The notes: a model not told the origin generated them from the letters alone. Positions 35,824 to 45,715 are shown, numbered from the stretch's first letter. The stretch: DNA of 64,000 nt from Desulfomonile tiedjei DSM 6799 (GCF_000266945.1 NC_018025.1:5336001-5400000); one strand, 5' to 3'. Translations and numbers: made by a program.

Positions 35824-37359
35824 TCAAATCCGCGTCTCTCTTCCAGCCCAATACGGTTCCCGCATGACACGCTTCAACGTCTTTCCTGCTGTGCTTCTGG
35901 GAAAATCATCCATAATAACAACGGAGGATACTCGTTGATAACGAGCTTCTATGCGCTCGTTTATCCAATCCTTCAAATCTTCTTCGGCCACTGACGCTCT
36001 TTCGTTCAGGATTACCGCACACAAAGGCGTTTCTCCCCATTTTTCGTGGGGGATTCCAAAAACAGCTACCTCGCGGACCGCGGGATGCTGAACGGCTATT
36101 TCTTCTATATCCCTTGGATACACATTTATGCCTCCGGAAATTATGAGGTCCTTTTTCCGGTCCACGAGATAGAGAAATCCGTCTGCATCCATGTATCCCA
36201 TGTCTCCACTATGGAGCCATCCATCAACAATAGCCTGAGCAGTCAGATCCGGTCGCTTGTAATAGCCGGGCATGAGAATAGGGCCTCGGCCTACGATTTC
36301 ACCGACCTCGCCTGTGGGAACTGTCTGACCCTGTTCATTGACAATTTTCATCTCGAAAAAAGGAGGTGGAGTCCCAACAGATGCGGGTTTGTTCGGAAAG
36401 TCATACTTGTCGAGAATCGTCACGAAGCCTTCTGTAAGGCCGTAAAGTTCGTACAGCCGACCCGGGAGATGCCGATTCAGCTCGTCCTTGTGCTCCTTAT
36501 GCAAAGGAGCCCCCAAGGAAAGGATCATTTCCAGCGAATCCAAGGCCTCAGCCGAAAAATTCTTTGCATGGAGCATCCCCACAACCTGGGAAGGCACCAT
36601 CATGGTATGAGTCACCCGTTCCCGGCGAATAGCTTCAATGAACGTTTCCGGACTGAACATGGGCTGAAGGACGTACGTCGCCCCCAGATAGAAGCATGGC
36701 ATCAACGTTACAAAAGCGCCGTTGAACACAATGGCTCCAGCATGAAGCACCACGCTTTCCGGAGTCATGCGATATGCAGATGCCATGTGGGTGCAATACA
36801 TGCTCCGTACATAATGTGTATGCACTATTCCCTTGGGATCTCCAGTGGTTCCGCTCGTATACATGATGTTGAATACGTCGGAATCGTCGATTTCTATCCC
36901 TGTAGGATCGGTATCGGATTCAGCAGCGGTAACTGAGGCATAGTCTCGATAGCCCTCCATAGGATGGCCGCCGGTGACGAGATATCGGTCTTCCGGAATG
37001 TTCAAATCGCCTCTCACCGCATTGAGATGGCCCGTAAACCCCGGCTCGGTTATCACACAGACGGAATCGGAATTCGTGAGCATTGCGACGAGTCCCCTGC
37101 CGCGCGTCAAGGAACTGAGCGGTACCACAGCGGCTCCGATCTTCGCGACCGCCCAGTACGTCTCCAGCAGTTCCACTGAATTGGGAAGGATCGTGGCAAT
37201 CTTCTCACCCTTGGATATGCCCATACTCAGGAAAGCACGTGCAAGTCTGTTGACGCGTTTGTTGAATTCGGTCCAGGTGAGACGCTGCTCTTCAAAAATC
37301 AGGGCGAGATGATTCGGACGACATTTGGCATGGCGAGTCGGCAGGGTTCCCAGATTCAC
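35824..37359 (-). CDS. Acyl-CoA synthetase, AMP-binding family
   Basis: A GTG start after GAGGAGGG gives 511 residues. Motifs of the ANL superfamily appear in order: YTSGTTGDPKGIVHTH near 167-182, the YGLTE segment near 299, GWLHSGDMGY near 388, and the C-terminal SGGINVYPRDIEE with the catalytic lysine in STAGKTLKR near 494. It activates a carboxylic acid to its CoA thioester; the chain length or aromatic specificity cannot be read by eye. A strong sigma-54 promoter lies at 37429-37446. It lies 605 bases downstream of the sigma-54 activator gene on the same strand. Confidence 0.93.
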   Translation of the reverse strand: MNLGTLPTRHAKCRPNHLALIFEEQRLTWTEFNKRVNRLARAFLSMGISKGEKIATILPNSVELLETYWAVAKIGAAVVPLSSLTRGRGLVAMLTNSDSVCVITEPGFTGHLNAVRGDLNIPEDRYLVTGGHPMEGYRDYASVTAAESDTDPTGIEIDDSDVFNIMYTSGTTGDPKGIVHTHYVRSMYCTHMASAYRMTPESVVLHAGAIVFNGAFVTLMPCFYLGATYVLQPMFSPETFIEAIRRERVTHTMMVPSQVVGMLHAKNFSAEALDSLEMILSLGAPLHKEHKDELNRHLPGRLYELYGLTEGFVTILDKYDFPNKPASVGTPPPFFEMKIVNEQGQTVPTGEVGEIVGRGPILMPGYYKRPDLTAQAIVDGWLHSGDMGYMDADGFLYLVDRKKDLIISGGINVYPRDIEEIAVQHPAVREVAVFGIPHEKWGETPLCAVILNERASVAEEDLKDWINERIEARYQRVSSVVIMDDFPRSTAGKTLKRVMREPYWAGRETRI

Positions 37360-37428
37360 GATTTCCCTCCTCTTTGGTCAAAAGATGACACAGATAGATC
37401 ACACCTTCGGGATTGACTGTGGAGTGGG

Positions 37429-37446
37429 AGCAAATGCTGTGCCAAG
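37429..37446 (-). promoter_or_regulatory. Sigma-54 (-24/-12) promoter of the acyl-CoA ligase gene
   Basis: On the minus strand the sequence is TTGGCAC-AGCAT-TTGCT, a nearly perfect match to TGGCAC-N5-TTGC. The -12 element is about 70 bases upstream of the GTG at 37359. Confidence 0.85.
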
Positions 37447-37604
37447 CCTGTGAATTGAATTCGATGACGGTGCTGCTTCGCTGAGAAAAAACCATAAGTG
37501 TAGCAATTGCAAAAAATTCTGACGTTTATTCCATGCTCCAATACAAAGATACTAGTGGAGACCGGCGTCCTGAGGCTGTCTCGAAGGTCGAAATTCATTC
37601 CAGA

Positions 37605-37858
37605 TCGTGGCACGAAGTTCTCATCATCCTCACGGCCTGATTGTAGGGGCGCCCCTCGTGGGTGCCCAAATAAAGGGTAAACACAAGGCCTACCCCTACA
37701 AAGATATCGAATCGTGGCACGATTTGTTGTGCATTCGAGAATATTGAGACAGTCTCTTCCCGCGGGCCCATTTTTTTGATATCATTGATTATATTGAACA
37801 TGTGCCGGCACGGAGGCACGGCACCCACCAATATCCCTAATCTTCAATCGGACACTAA
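37605..37858. repeat. Palindromic repeat cluster including a repeat B fragment
   Basis: It contains a TTGTAGGGGC..GCCTACCCCTACAA hairpin (near 37640-37700), two ATCGTGGCACGA copies (near 37604 and 37715) and a repeat B end (GTGCCGGCACGGAGGCACGG, 37801-37820). This fills most of the 605-base gap between the ligase and the sigma-54 activator. Confidence 0.6.
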
Positions 37859-37934
37859 TTCTAGCAATTGCCATAATCGCGCCTCGACACTTCGATTGCC
37901 TCGACAATAGCATTTTCCCGCACCCCACTCCACG

Positions 37935-37952
37935 TGTAGCTAAAAGGCTACA
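37935..37952. promoter_or_regulatory. TGTAG-N8-CTACA site 1 (candidate activator binding site)
   Basis: A palindromic 18-bp site that matches the one at 39436-39453 in 15 of 18 positions. It lies about 490 bases upstream of the ligase's sigma-54 promoter. Confidence 0.55.
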
Positions 37953-37964
37953 TTCTCCCTGAGC

Positions 37965-39404
37965 CTACTCTTGCGGTAGATGATGTTTTTTCATTTTCTT
38001 GTAGAGCTGTGTCCTGTGAATTCCGAGAAGCCGCGCAGCTCGAGCCTTGTTATTTTTTGCCAGAGTCAGTGCCGAACGAAGAATATCTTCTTCGGCACGC
38101 AGGAGTGCCTCACGCAAATTAAGGTCTTTCGAAGCCGAAGTCACTTTTGGAAAGTTGGACAGGCGGAAGGGAAGATGTCGCGGTTCTATGGTATCCCCAT
38201 CCAGGGAAGAAACGATCCGTTCCAGCACATTTGAGAGCTCCCGTACGTTTCCCGGCCAATCATGGTTTTGAAGCATAGTTTCGCTCCGTGCGTCGATTTT
38301 GATGTAGAGGCCGGGAGCATCGCCCAGGATTTGATCGAGCACATGACGCGCAAGAAGAATAATGTCCTCTCTGCGCTCTCGCAGAGCAGGCACGCGTAAT
38401 GGAATAACGTTGAGCCTGTAGAACAAATCTCTCCTGAAACGCCGGTCATCGACCATTTGCTCAAGATTCTGATTTGTCGCGGCTATGAGCCGGAAATCCA
38501 CGGGAATAACGGAATTTCCGCCGACGCGCTCAAATTCTTTTTCTTCCAACACCCGCAGGAGTTTTGGCTGCATGTCCAACGGGAGGTCTCCGATTTCATC
38601 GAGAAATACCGTTCCGTGATGCGCAAGCTCGAATTTACCAGGTTTGCCTTTCGATAAAGCACCAGTAAACGCTCCTTGTTCGTACCCGAACAGCTCGGAT
38701 TCCATGAGATCTCGCGGTATGGCTGCGCAGTTGATCCGTACAAAGGGATGGAGTCGTCGAGCGCTGGCATGATGAATCGCCTGAGCGAACAACTCTTTGC
38801 CCGTACCGGATTCTCCCGTGATCAGGACAGGCAAATGCGTTGCTGCAGCTTTGAGAGCCTCTCTCTTCAATTCCCGCATGGGATCGCTCATGCCGATAAT
38901 ACTGTCCATGGTATAACGGGCGGACCTCAGGACCATGAGCTCGTGCTCGTACAGTTCCACTTTCGATTCCAGCATGGTGAGCTTTTTGGCGAGCTTGCTT
39001 ACCTCCCGAACGTCCTTGAACATGACCTGACCGAATACAGCGATGACTTTTCCATCCCTTTTGATGGGGATACGCTGCACAACCATGTCATGACCTTTGA
39101 TCCTGTGCGGATAGTTGATCTCAGGTCGTCCGGATTGGGCCACGAGATGCATACGCGAATTTTCGACAACCGCAGTACAGTGCTTGCCCAACTGATCGGC
39201 AGGTTCGACTCCGAGAAACTGCCCGTACGGCTTGTTGAAGTGGGTTACGAACCCTTCACTGTCCGTAACCATGATACCGTGGTAAATGTTGTCGATAATG
39301 AGTCTGAGCAGATCTATCTCACTCTGACGTCCCGCGTTCCCGGATAACGCGGACCGGTTTTCTGCAGTACGGGGTCTTCCGGTTCTTGGCCGTGGGGTCT
39401 GCAT
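37965..39404 (-). CDS. Sigma-54-dependent activator with N-terminal PAS domain
   Basis: The 479 residues have a PAS-type sensor at about 28-140 ([22 protein letters not shown]) and the AAA+ sigma-54 activation domain from about 168. Walker A is [10 protein letters not shown], the sigma-54 contact GAFTGA is near 240, and Walker [10 protein letters not shown] is near 258. The C-terminus is a Fis-type helix-turn-helix ([18 protein letters not shown]). AGGAGG precedes the ATG. The PAS sensor with no receiver domain points to direct ligand sensing. Both flanking genes have sigma-54 promoters, which makes them its natural targets. Confidence 0.94.
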   Translation of the reverse strand: MQTPRPRTGRPRTAENRSALSGNAGRQSEIDLLRLIIDNIYHGIMVTDSEGFVTHFNKPYGQFLGVEPADQLGKHCTAVVENSRMHLVAQSGRPEINYPHRIKGHDMVVQRIPIKRDGKVIAVFGQVMFKDVREVSKLAKKLTMLESKVELYEHELMVLRSARYTMDSIIGMSDPMRELKREALKAAATHLPVLITGESGTGKELFAQAIHHASARRLHPFVRINCAAIPRDLMESELFGYEQGAFTGALSKGKPGKFELAHHGTVFLDEIGDLPLDMQPKLLRVLEEKEFERVGGNSVIPVDFRLIAATNQNLEQMVDDRRFRRDLFYRLNVIPLRVPALRERREDIILLARHVLDQILGDAPGLYIKIDARSETMLQNHDWPGNVRELSNVLERIVSSLDGDTIEPRHLPFRLSNFPKVTSASKDLNLREALLRAEEDILRSALTLAKNNKARAARLLGIHRTQLYKKMKKHHLPQE

Positions 39405-39425
39405 GGCGGCCTCCTGTATCCGATA

Positions 39426-39453
39426 GGCTACACGATGTAGGCAAATGGCTACA
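39426..39453. promoter_or_regulatory. TGTAG-N8-CTACA site 2 with an extra half-site
   Basis: CTACA-CGA-TGTAG-GCAAATGG-CTACA gives three half-sites, 130 bases upstream of the dehydrogenase's -24 element, a typical enhancer distance. It lies just upstream of the activator gene, so it may also autoregulate it. Confidence 0.6.
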
Positions 39454-39581
39454 GTAACTCTATCGCCGTTTCAAATATTATGCAACGTGTACATTTGAAT
39501 TGGGGGCACTGCTGAGGACAACCCCTCGGAACTCATCATAATCCTCCATGGCTTATGACTTGAAAGCGCAAACGTTCCCGC

Positions 39582-39598
39582 TTGGTATCGAACTTGCT
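39582..39598 (+). promoter_or_regulatory. Sigma-54 promoter of the short-chain dehydrogenase gene
   Basis: TTGGTAT-CGAAC-TTGCT has the invariant GG (39584-39585) and GC (39596-39597) at the required 10-base spacing, 36 bases upstream of the ATG at 39634. Confidence 0.7.
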
Positions 39599-39633
39599 TA
39601 CACTGGAGATAATCCTGCCGAGGAGTTTTCTCT

Positions 39634-40503
39634 ATGAAGATCGATCTTTCACAGCCGACCAGGGGCGGAATTACCGAGCCAAAAATAAAGTCAGAAGAGA
39701 TCCTGATCTTACTCGATGACGATTTCAACAGCTCGAACGTGTGTATCGTTACCGGTGCAGCCAGTGGCATCGGAAGGGCAACTGCAGTTGCAGCCGCGGC
39801 AAACAACCTGACCACGGTGGGGCTGGACCTGAACGAGGAAGAAGGAAAACGGACTCAGCAGATGGCCAAGGAGAAAGGCGGCCGCATGGTCTTCCTCAAG
39901 ACCGATCTCACCCGTGACGATGAAATTGAAGGAGCCGTCCAGGAAGCAGCCAAGCTTGGCTATATCAAGTTTCTCGTCAATATTGCTGGCTTTCAACATA
40001 TCGATTCGATTGAAAATTTCCCTATGGAAAAATACGATCTCATGCAACGAATTATGCTAAGGGCGCCTTTCTTCCTGTCAAAGCTCTGCATCCCTCACAT
40101 GAAGAAAGGCCCTTCCGGAACCGGCGTAATCGGAAACATGGCAAGCATTCATGCACATATCTGCACTGTGAACAAGCCGGTGTACAACATCACCAAATTT
40201 GGTCTCAGGGCATTATCGCAATCAATCTCTGCTGAGGGAAACGGCAAGATCAGATCGTTCACGGTAAGTACCGGATTCGTAAAGACGCCTTTAGTACTCA
40301 ACCAGATTCCGTCTCAGGCCGAGCAACGGAGCATCTCACAGGAAGAGGTCGTGCACGACATCATGATGGGGAAATCGAGAGTAAAAGACATGATGGCTCC
40401 CATTGAAACAGCGAACCTCTTTATGTTCGGTTTTTCTCGATACGCACGGTATCTCGTGGGGGGGGATTTACTTTTTGATGGCGGCATAGTGCTCACTTAC
40501 TAG
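39634..40503 (+). CDS. Short-chain dehydrogenase/reductase, 3-hydroxybutyrate dehydrogenase-like
   Basis: The 289-residue protein has a 33-residue N-terminal extension and then the SDR core: the cofactor motif VTGAASGIGRA near 40-50, NIAGFQ near 120 in place of NNAG, and the catalytic YNITK near 187. Its sequence, including SISAEGNGKIRSFTVSTGFVKTP, resembles D-beta-hydroxybutyrate dehydrogenase-type SDRs. GAGGAG precedes the ATG. With its own sigma-54 promoter and the ligase regulated alike, it likely takes part in oxidising a short hydroxy acid or an acyl-CoA-derived intermediate. The Liv operon follows in the same direction after a 140-base spacer. Confidence 0.85.
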   Translation: MKIDLSQPTRGGITEPKIKSEEILILLDDDFNSSNVCIVTGAASGIGRATAVAAAANNLTTVGLDLNEEEGKRTQQMAKEKGGRMVFLKTDLTRDDEIEGAVQEAAKLGYIKFLVNIAGFQHIDSIENFPMEKYDLMQRIMLRAPFFLSKLCIPHMKKGPSGTGVIGNMASIHAHICTVNKPVYNITKFGLRALSQSISAEGNGKIRSFTVSTGFVKTPLVLNQIPSQAEQRSISQEEVVHDIMMGKSRVKDMMAPIETANLFMFGFSRYARYLVGGDLLFDGGIVLTY

Positions 40504-40643
40504 TGTTACGTTCCCTGAAGTAAGAGCTTTTTTCGAAGAAATCAGTTGTTCGGAAGTATCAAGCGCTTTGTTTCGGGAACATGACACTAACCCATTTCCG
40601 ACGATTAGCGGCGCAGGCTGCACAACGATCCAGGGAGGGTGTT

Positions 40644-41873
40644 ATGAAGTGGAAAACCTTGGCTGCGGGCACAATGATTCTCTTCTTTTGCTTGGTAGGC
40701 GGAGTAATCACGGGTGAAAAGGCAACGGCCCAGGAGACGATTCGTCTGGGTTTTGTGGCTGACGTATCGGGAGTCGGTGCGACTTTCTACAAAGGCCAAA
40801 AGGCTGCCGTCGATCTCTTTATTGAAGAGATAAACGCTGCAGGCGGCGTGATGGGCAAAAAGCTGGAAGTAGTGGTGCGTGATGCTCAGCTTAAACCGGA
40901 TATCGGGGCCAATATGGCTCGGGAACTCATCCTGAGCGAAAAATGTGACTTTCTCATCGGGCCTACGAGCAGCGCGGTTGCTCTTGCAGTTACAAAGGTA
41001 GCCAAAGAATTCAAGAAGATTGTGTACTTCCACACCTCTAATGCCGAGGCCCTCACCACGACGGATTTTCAGCCCTACATGTTTCAAGTAGTGCCGAATA
41101 CCGGTATTGAAGGACGAGGAATAGCCAATTACATGGCGCAAAAGCCGTACAAAAAATACGGGTACATAGGGCCGGACTATGCGTATGGACACGATCAATT
41201 CAACGCATTCAAGGGTGAACTGGCCAAGCTGAAACCCGATGCGGAGATTGTTGAAGTGGTCTGGGTGAAGTTGGGCGAGACTAATTATTCTCCGTACATT
41301 CCCACGCTGATGGCAAAAAATCCGGAGGCCATTTTTAGCAGCCTGTGGGGCGGCGGCTTGAGCACGTTCATCAAGCAGGCAAAACCGTACGGTATATTTG
41401 GTAAAGCCGCTCTGTGCTCATTGTTCGACCTGGATATGCTTCGGGTTACCGGTCAGGACATGCCCGAAGGTTTGCTCGGATATGCGCGATGCCCCTTCTA
41501 TGCGGTAGATAACCCTGAGATGAAGGCTTTCGTGAAGAAATATTACGACAAGAACCAGGAATGGCCTGCAGACTGGGCCATTATGGCGTATGACGGTCTC
41601 ATCGCTCTCACCGAGGCCATTAAGAAAGCCAACAGCACCGATTCCGACAAGGTGGTGAAAGCTCTGGAGGGCATGAAGTTCAAATCCCTTCGAGGAGAAC
41701 GCTACATCAGAGCTGAAGATCATATGGCGAACGTAGGGATTTACGTAGGGGTCACAACCAAGAGTCCTGACTACAAAGGCTTTCTCATCATGAAAGACGT
41801 CGTGGAAGTCCCTGCAGAAAAGATCTGGCTTCCCGTGGAACAGGTCAAGAAACTCCAGGAAGGCAAGAAGTAG
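40644..41873 (+). CDS. ABC transporter substrate-binding protein (Liv family)
   Basis: The ATG at 40644 (GGGAGGG upstream) gives 409 residues with a signal peptide ending near TATAQE; the earlier frame at 40581 is not needed. The periplasmic binding fold type I is shown by IRLGFVADVSGVGATFYKGQ, FIEEINAAGGVMGKKLEVVVRD, and DFLIGPTSS. This family binds branched-chain amino acids, amides, or aromatic and fatty acid-like ligands. The proximity of an acyl-CoA ligase suggests a carboxylate ligand. It heads a five-gene uptake operon. Confidence 0.92.
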   Translation: MKWKTLAAGTMILFFCLVGGVITGEKATAQETIRLGFVADVSGVGATFYKGQKAAVDLFIEEINAAGGVMGKKLEVVVRDAQLKPDIGANMARELILSEKCDFLIGPTSSAVALAVTKVAKEFKKIVYFHTSNAEALTTTDFQPYMFQVVPNTGIEGRGIANYMAQKPYKKYGYIGPDYAYGHDQFNAFKGELAKLKPDAEIVEVVWVKLGETNYSPYIPTLMAKNPEAIFSSLWGGGLSTFIKQAKPYGIFGKAALCSLFDLDMLRVTGQDMPEGLLGYARCPFYAVDNPEMKAFVKKYYDKNQEWPADWAIMAYDGLIALTEAIKKANSTDSDKVVKALEGMKFKSLRGERYIRAEDHMANVGIYVGVTTKSPDYKGFLIMKDVVEVPAEKIWLPVEQVKKLQEGKK

Positions 41874-42164
41874 CAGCCTGCAGGAAGTCTCATTGACTTT
41901 CCTGTGCGTTGTGCCAGTGCTCTCGGCAGGTCGGTGGGCGAGAGCAAGAAGGTCCGAACTTGATGCTGCAAAGCAGTCAAGCTGAAAGCGAATCGGCTTT
42001 TCCGAAGTCGCCGGGGGCTTCCATGATTCGGACCTTCGTTCCTCTTAAACGGAGATAGTCAATCCTTAGAAAAGGCTTTGCGGGAATATGCGTCTCGCGT
42101 GGGCGCCAATTTGCCACATCCTTATTTAAAACCACTCGTTTAAATTCCGGCCGGAAAAAACCTT
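41874..42164. other. Spacer between binding-protein and permease genes
   Basis: It contains a hairpin AGGAAGTC..GACTTTCCT near 41883-41901 that may attenuate transcription into the permease genes, keeping the binding protein in excess. Confidence 0.45.
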
Positions 42165-43049
42165 ATGAGCGCTCAATATTATCTGTTCATGCTGGTCAAT
42201 GGGTTAACCCAGGGAATGCTCCTGTTCATCATCGCTTCAGGTCTTTCCCTGGTGTTCGGCGTGCTGAGGGTCATCAACTTCGCTCATGGATCGCTGTACA
42301 TGATTGGGGCCTTTGTTGCGTATTCTCTGTCCACATTGCTGGCAGGGACGACCATGCTGAACTTTCTGTTGTTGCTCCTTATCGTTCCACCGGCCATAGC
42401 GCTCCTGGGCCTTCTCCTTGAGGTCTCCATGTTCCGGCGGGTCTACGGTGAGGAACATTTACTCCAGCTCCTGCTCACGTATGCATTGGTCCTGATTCTC
42501 GACAATGTTGTCCGGCTGATTTGGGGAGGCGACCCCCGAAACGTTTCGCGTCCGGATTTTCTCGCGGGATCGGTGGATTTCCTGGGAATGGCTTTGCCTA
42601 GCTATAATGTTTTTATCCTGATCGTCGGACCTGTAATTGCACTCGGTCTCTGGCTGCTGTTGTATCGAACCCGGGCGGGAAACGTCATTCGGGCAGCGGT
42701 TTCGTATCCCGATACGCTTGGGGCGCTTGGGGTCAATGTCTCATGGGTAATGACCGCGACCTTTATGTTGGGGTGCTGGTTGGCGGGCCTGGGAGGCGTT
42801 CTCATGGCCGCTCTGGCGAACATCGATCTCGGGATCGGCATGGAAAAGATCATCGAATGTTTCGCTGTGGTGGTCATTGGCGGCTTGGGCAGCGTTGGGG
42901 GGGCACTCCTCGGATCTCTTATCATTGGAGTTGGCGTCACCTTTTTCCAATTGCCACTTGGTCGGTGGGCTCTTGTATTTCCGTATTTCATGATGGCGCT
43001 CGTTTTGATCGTCAGGCCCTGGGGCCTGTTCGGAAGACCGGAACGGTAG
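42165..43049 (+). CDS. livH: Branched-chain amino-acid type ABC permease LivH
   Basis: A 294-residue integral membrane subunit with about eight hydrophobic segments. The N-terminal motif GLSLVFGVLRVINFAHGSLYMIGAF, shown here in two halves around VLRVI, is typical of LivH. The EAA-like loop is in the segment GALGVNVSW. Conserved GGLGSVGGALLGSLIIG near 250 matches the family. It is followed after 9 bases by LivM. Confidence 0.95.
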   Translation: MSAQYYLFMLVNGLTQGMLLFIIASGLSLVFGVLRVINFAHGSLYMIGAFVAYSLSTLLAGTTMLNFLLLLLIVPPAIALLGLLLEVSMFRRVYGEEHLLQLLLTYALVLILDNVVRLIWGGDPRNVSRPDFLAGSVDFLGMALPSYNVFILIVGPVIALGLWLLLYRTRAGNVIRAAVSYPDTLGALGVNVSWVMTATFMLGCWLAGLGGVLMAALANIDLGIGMEKIIECFAVVVIGGLGSVGGALLGSLIIGVGVTFFQLPLGRWALVFPYFMMALVLIVRPWGLFGRPER

Positions 43050-43058
43050 CGGGGAACC

Positions 43059-44036
43059 ATGAAAAACCAGGCTGCTCAAGCTTCATTCAAGACCGGCAAC
43101 TGGATTGCCGGAGGAATTGTGACGGCGCTTCTTTTTGCACTCCCTTTCGTACTGGCGCAACTCGGTCGCACGGGTGAGTACTGGATCTGGGTTACCACTG
43201 AGATGATCATCAGTGCGCTGTTTGCCATGAGTCTCAACCTGATACTCGGGTACGGAGGCATGGTGAGCTTCGGGCACGCAGCATTTTTTGGTGTCGGGGC
43301 TTACACGGTGGCTCTCTTGATGAAGAAAGCGGGGGCGCCGCTATACCTTGCACTCTTGGCTGCACCGCTCGTATCGGCTTTTGCCGCGGCAATCATTGGC
43401 TGGTTCTGTGTCAGACTCATAGGGCTCTACTTTGCCATTCTCACTCTCGCTTTCGGTCAGCTTCTGTACATGGTGGCTTTTCAGTGGTACACGTTCACGG
43501 GCGGTGATGACGGCATCCACGGTGTTCCGCGACCCGAATTTCTCGGACCTGTAAACTATTATCTGTTGTGCCTGATACTTTTTCTCGTCTGTTTACTCAT
43601 CATGCGAATGATTATCAACTCGTCCTTCGGTCTCAGCATTCGATCTATCCGGGAGAATATGGATCGAGCGAATTTCATCGGGATCAATGTCAAGAAATAC
43701 CAGTGGATTAACTTCATCATAGCCGGAGCGTTTGCAGGACTGGCTGGCGGACTTCTCGCAGAGCTGAATCGTTTCGCACAAACAGAGTTTCTCCATTGGA
43801 GCAAATCCGCGGAACCGATTCTTGCGAGCCTTGTGGGAGGGATGTACTCCATACTTGGCCCGGCCATCGGCTCGACGGTTCTGATCTTCCTCAAAATTGT
43901 TCTCCAGCAGCTACACAAGAGTATGGTGGACCTGTGGGCAATAATTCTCGGAGGAATATTGCTTCTCGTGGTGCTTTTCGCTCCTGGGGGACTGGTCGGA
44001 ATCTACCAAAGAATTTTCGGCAGAAGCGAATCTTGA
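43059..44036 (+). CDS. livM: Branched-chain amino-acid type ABC permease LivM
   Basis: The 325-residue second permease has an N-terminal basic extension and then the LivM pattern, with MSLNLILGYGGMVSFGHAA near 60-75 and GLSIRSIRENMDRANFIG near 198. The late segment GGMYSILGPAIGS is conserved. It forms a heterodimer with LivH. The next gene begins 25 bases downstream. Confidence 0.95.
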   Translation: MKNQAAQASFKTGNWIAGGIVTALLFALPFVLAQLGRTGEYWIWVTTEMIISALFAMSLNLILGYGGMVSFGHAAFFGVGAYTVALLMKKAGAPLYLALLAAPLVSAFAAAIIGWFCVRLIGLYFAILTLAFGQLLYMVAFQWYTFTGGDDGIHGVPRPEFLGPVNYYLLCLILFLVCLLIMRMIINSSFGLSIRSIRENMDRANFIGINVKKYQWINFIIAGAFAGLAGGLLAELNRFAQTEFLHWSKSAEPILASLVGGMYSILGPAIGSTVLIFLKIVLQQLHKSMVDLWAIILGGILLLVVLFAPGGLVGIYQRIFGRSES

Positions 44037-44061
44037 GAAAGCGCAGCGGGTGAACTCGACC

Positions 44062-44817
44062 ATGACCGATTACGTACTTCGGATTGAGCACTTGTCCAAG
44101 TCGTTTGAAGGAAGTCAGGTCTTCAACGATGTAAATTTTGCAGTGGAACAAGGCGAGCTGAGTTCCATAATCGGCCCGAATGGTGCAGGAAAGACCACGC
44201 TTTTTAATTTGATCACAGGGTATCATGTGCCGGATGCAGGGCAGGTGGTCTTTCGAGGTCAAAATCTTGTGGGTTTGCAGCCGTACGATATTGTTCGCCT
44301 CGGCATGGCACGGGCTTTCCAAAGAACAAACATCTTTCCTCGCATGACGGTTCTGGAAAACGTCGTGGCATCGGTGATCAGTCGTAACCAGGGTAATCTG
44401 GACATGGTCAAACCGGTGGATAGTCTGAGATCCGTGCATAAGAGAGCATTCGAAATTCTCGACAGCGTAGAGCTCGCTGACATGGCTCACCGGCAGAGCG
44501 GCATCCTTGCACACGGTAACCAGAAAAGGCTCGATATTGCTGTTGCTCTTGCTCTTGAGCCTGCGCTTCTCCTTCTGGACGAACCGACTCAGGGGATGAG
44601 TCCTGACGAACGATGGCAGACCGTAAACCTGGTGAAGCAATTGTGGGAAGATTTGAAGATAACTATGGTCTTTATCGAGCACGATATGGACATTGTCTTC
44701 GGTATTTCCCAGAAAGTGCGGGTGCTCTGTTACAAGTCACTTCTCGCGGAAGGAACCCCAAGCGAAATATCGGCCAATCGTCAGGTTATTGAGGCCTATT
44801 TGGGGGAAGAGGTCTAA
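44062..44817 (+). CDS. livG: Liv-type ABC transporter ATP-binding protein LivG
   Basis: From the ATG at 44062 the protein has 251 residues; a GTG four codons upstream is an alternative. Walker A is GPNGAGKTTLFN near 38. The signature is unusual: the expected LSGG-like segment reads LAHGNQKRLD near 151, and Walker B LLLLDEPTQGMSP near 172. Its stop is 2 bases before the LivF start, so translation is coupled. It energises uptake via LivH and LivM. Confidence 0.94.
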   Translation: MTDYVLRIEHLSKSFEGSQVFNDVNFAVEQGELSSIIGPNGAGKTTLFNLITGYHVPDAGQVVFRGQNLVGLQPYDIVRLGMARAFQRTNIFPRMTVLENVVASVISRNQGNLDMVKPVDSLRSVHKRAFEILDSVELADMAHRQSGILAHGNQKRLDIAVALALEPALLLLDEPTQGMSPDERWQTVNLVKQLWEDLKITMVFIEHDMDIVFGISQKVRVLCYKSLLAEGTPSEISANRQVIEAYLGEEV

Positions 44818-44819
44818 CC

Positions 44820-45524
44820 ATGCTGCTTCAGGTCAAAGGAATCAACACGTATTACGGGTTAAGCCACATCCTTTTCGATGTGTCGCTGGAAGTGGACCGA
44901 GGTGAAGTGGTGGTCCTGCTCGGCAGGAACGGAGCGGGAAAAACTACGACCATGCGCAGTATCATGGGGTTGACTGCACCGAAGAACGGCACTGTCACGT
45001 ACCACGACCAAGACATAACAGGGTTGTCTCCGTACAAAGTAGCGCGACTCGGCATGGGGTTTGTTCCCGAGGATCGCCGCATTTTTCCCGACCTAACAGT
45101 ACGGGCAAATCTTGAAGTAGGATTGAAGAAATCCAGGAACAACGACAACAAGTGGACATTCGAAAGAGTTTTCGATCTGTTCCCGCGGCTGAAAGAACTC
45201 TCAAGGCGACGTGGAGGAACTCTGAGTGGCGGCGAACAGCAGATGCTTACCATTGCTCGGACACTCATGGGAAACCCCGATCTGCTGCTTCTGGATGAAC
45301 CATCCGAAGGGCTGGCTCCTATTATCGTCAAATCGCTCGGTGAATTTATCGATCGCATCAAACAGGAAGGAATGACCGTGCTGCTGTCTGAACAGAACGT
45401 CAAGTTTTCCCTCAAACATTCCGACAGGGCGTACATCGTCGACAGCGGTCACATAAAGTATCAGGGGTCCATAAAAGACCTGGAAAAAGATGAAGACGTG
45501 AAGAAACGCTATCTGGCGGTATGA
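44820..45524 (+). CDS. livF: Liv-type ABC transporter ATP-binding protein LivF
   Basis: 234 residues with Walker A GRNGAGKTTTMRS near 36, the Q-loop area FVPEDRRIFP near 82, signature LSGGEQQML near 137 and Walker B LLLLDEPSEGLAP near 158. Together with LivG it forms the ATPase pair. It is the last gene of the five-gene operon; the following spacer carries repeat B. Confidence 0.95.
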   Translation: MLLQVKGINTYYGLSHILFDVSLEVDRGEVVVLLGRNGAGKTTTMRSIMGLTAPKNGTVTYHDQDITGLSPYKVARLGMGFVPEDRRIFPDLTVRANLEVGLKKSRNNDNKWTFERVFDLFPRLKELSRRRGGTLSGGEQQMLTIARTLMGNPDLLLLDEPSEGLAPIIVKSLGEFIDRIKQEGMTVLLSEQNVKFSLKHSDRAYIVDSGHIKYQGSIKDLEKDEDVKKRYLAV

Positions 45525-45564
45525 TGTGCAGATTGGTAGTAGCAGTTGACATGATTTCTGAACA

Positions 45565-45715
45565 TTGTTCTTTAAGAAAACGGTGGGGGTCGGCGTCCCT
45601 GCCGACCCGAACCAATTGATTTGTATTGAAAAACGTGCCGGCACGGAGGCACGGCACCCACCAATTGTCGAGAAGCGTTTTTCGCAATCGGACACTATTC
45701 TATAATTCGCTATAA
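45565..45715. repeat. Repeat family B, full copy after livF
   Basis: It shows two stems, GGTCGGCGTCCCTGCCGACC and the GTGCCGGCACGGAGGCACGG block, then CACCAATTG and a tail with CGCAATCGGACACTA. The same tail appears at the ends of the copies near 6850 and 37858. It fills most of the 305-base spacer. Confidence 0.75.
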
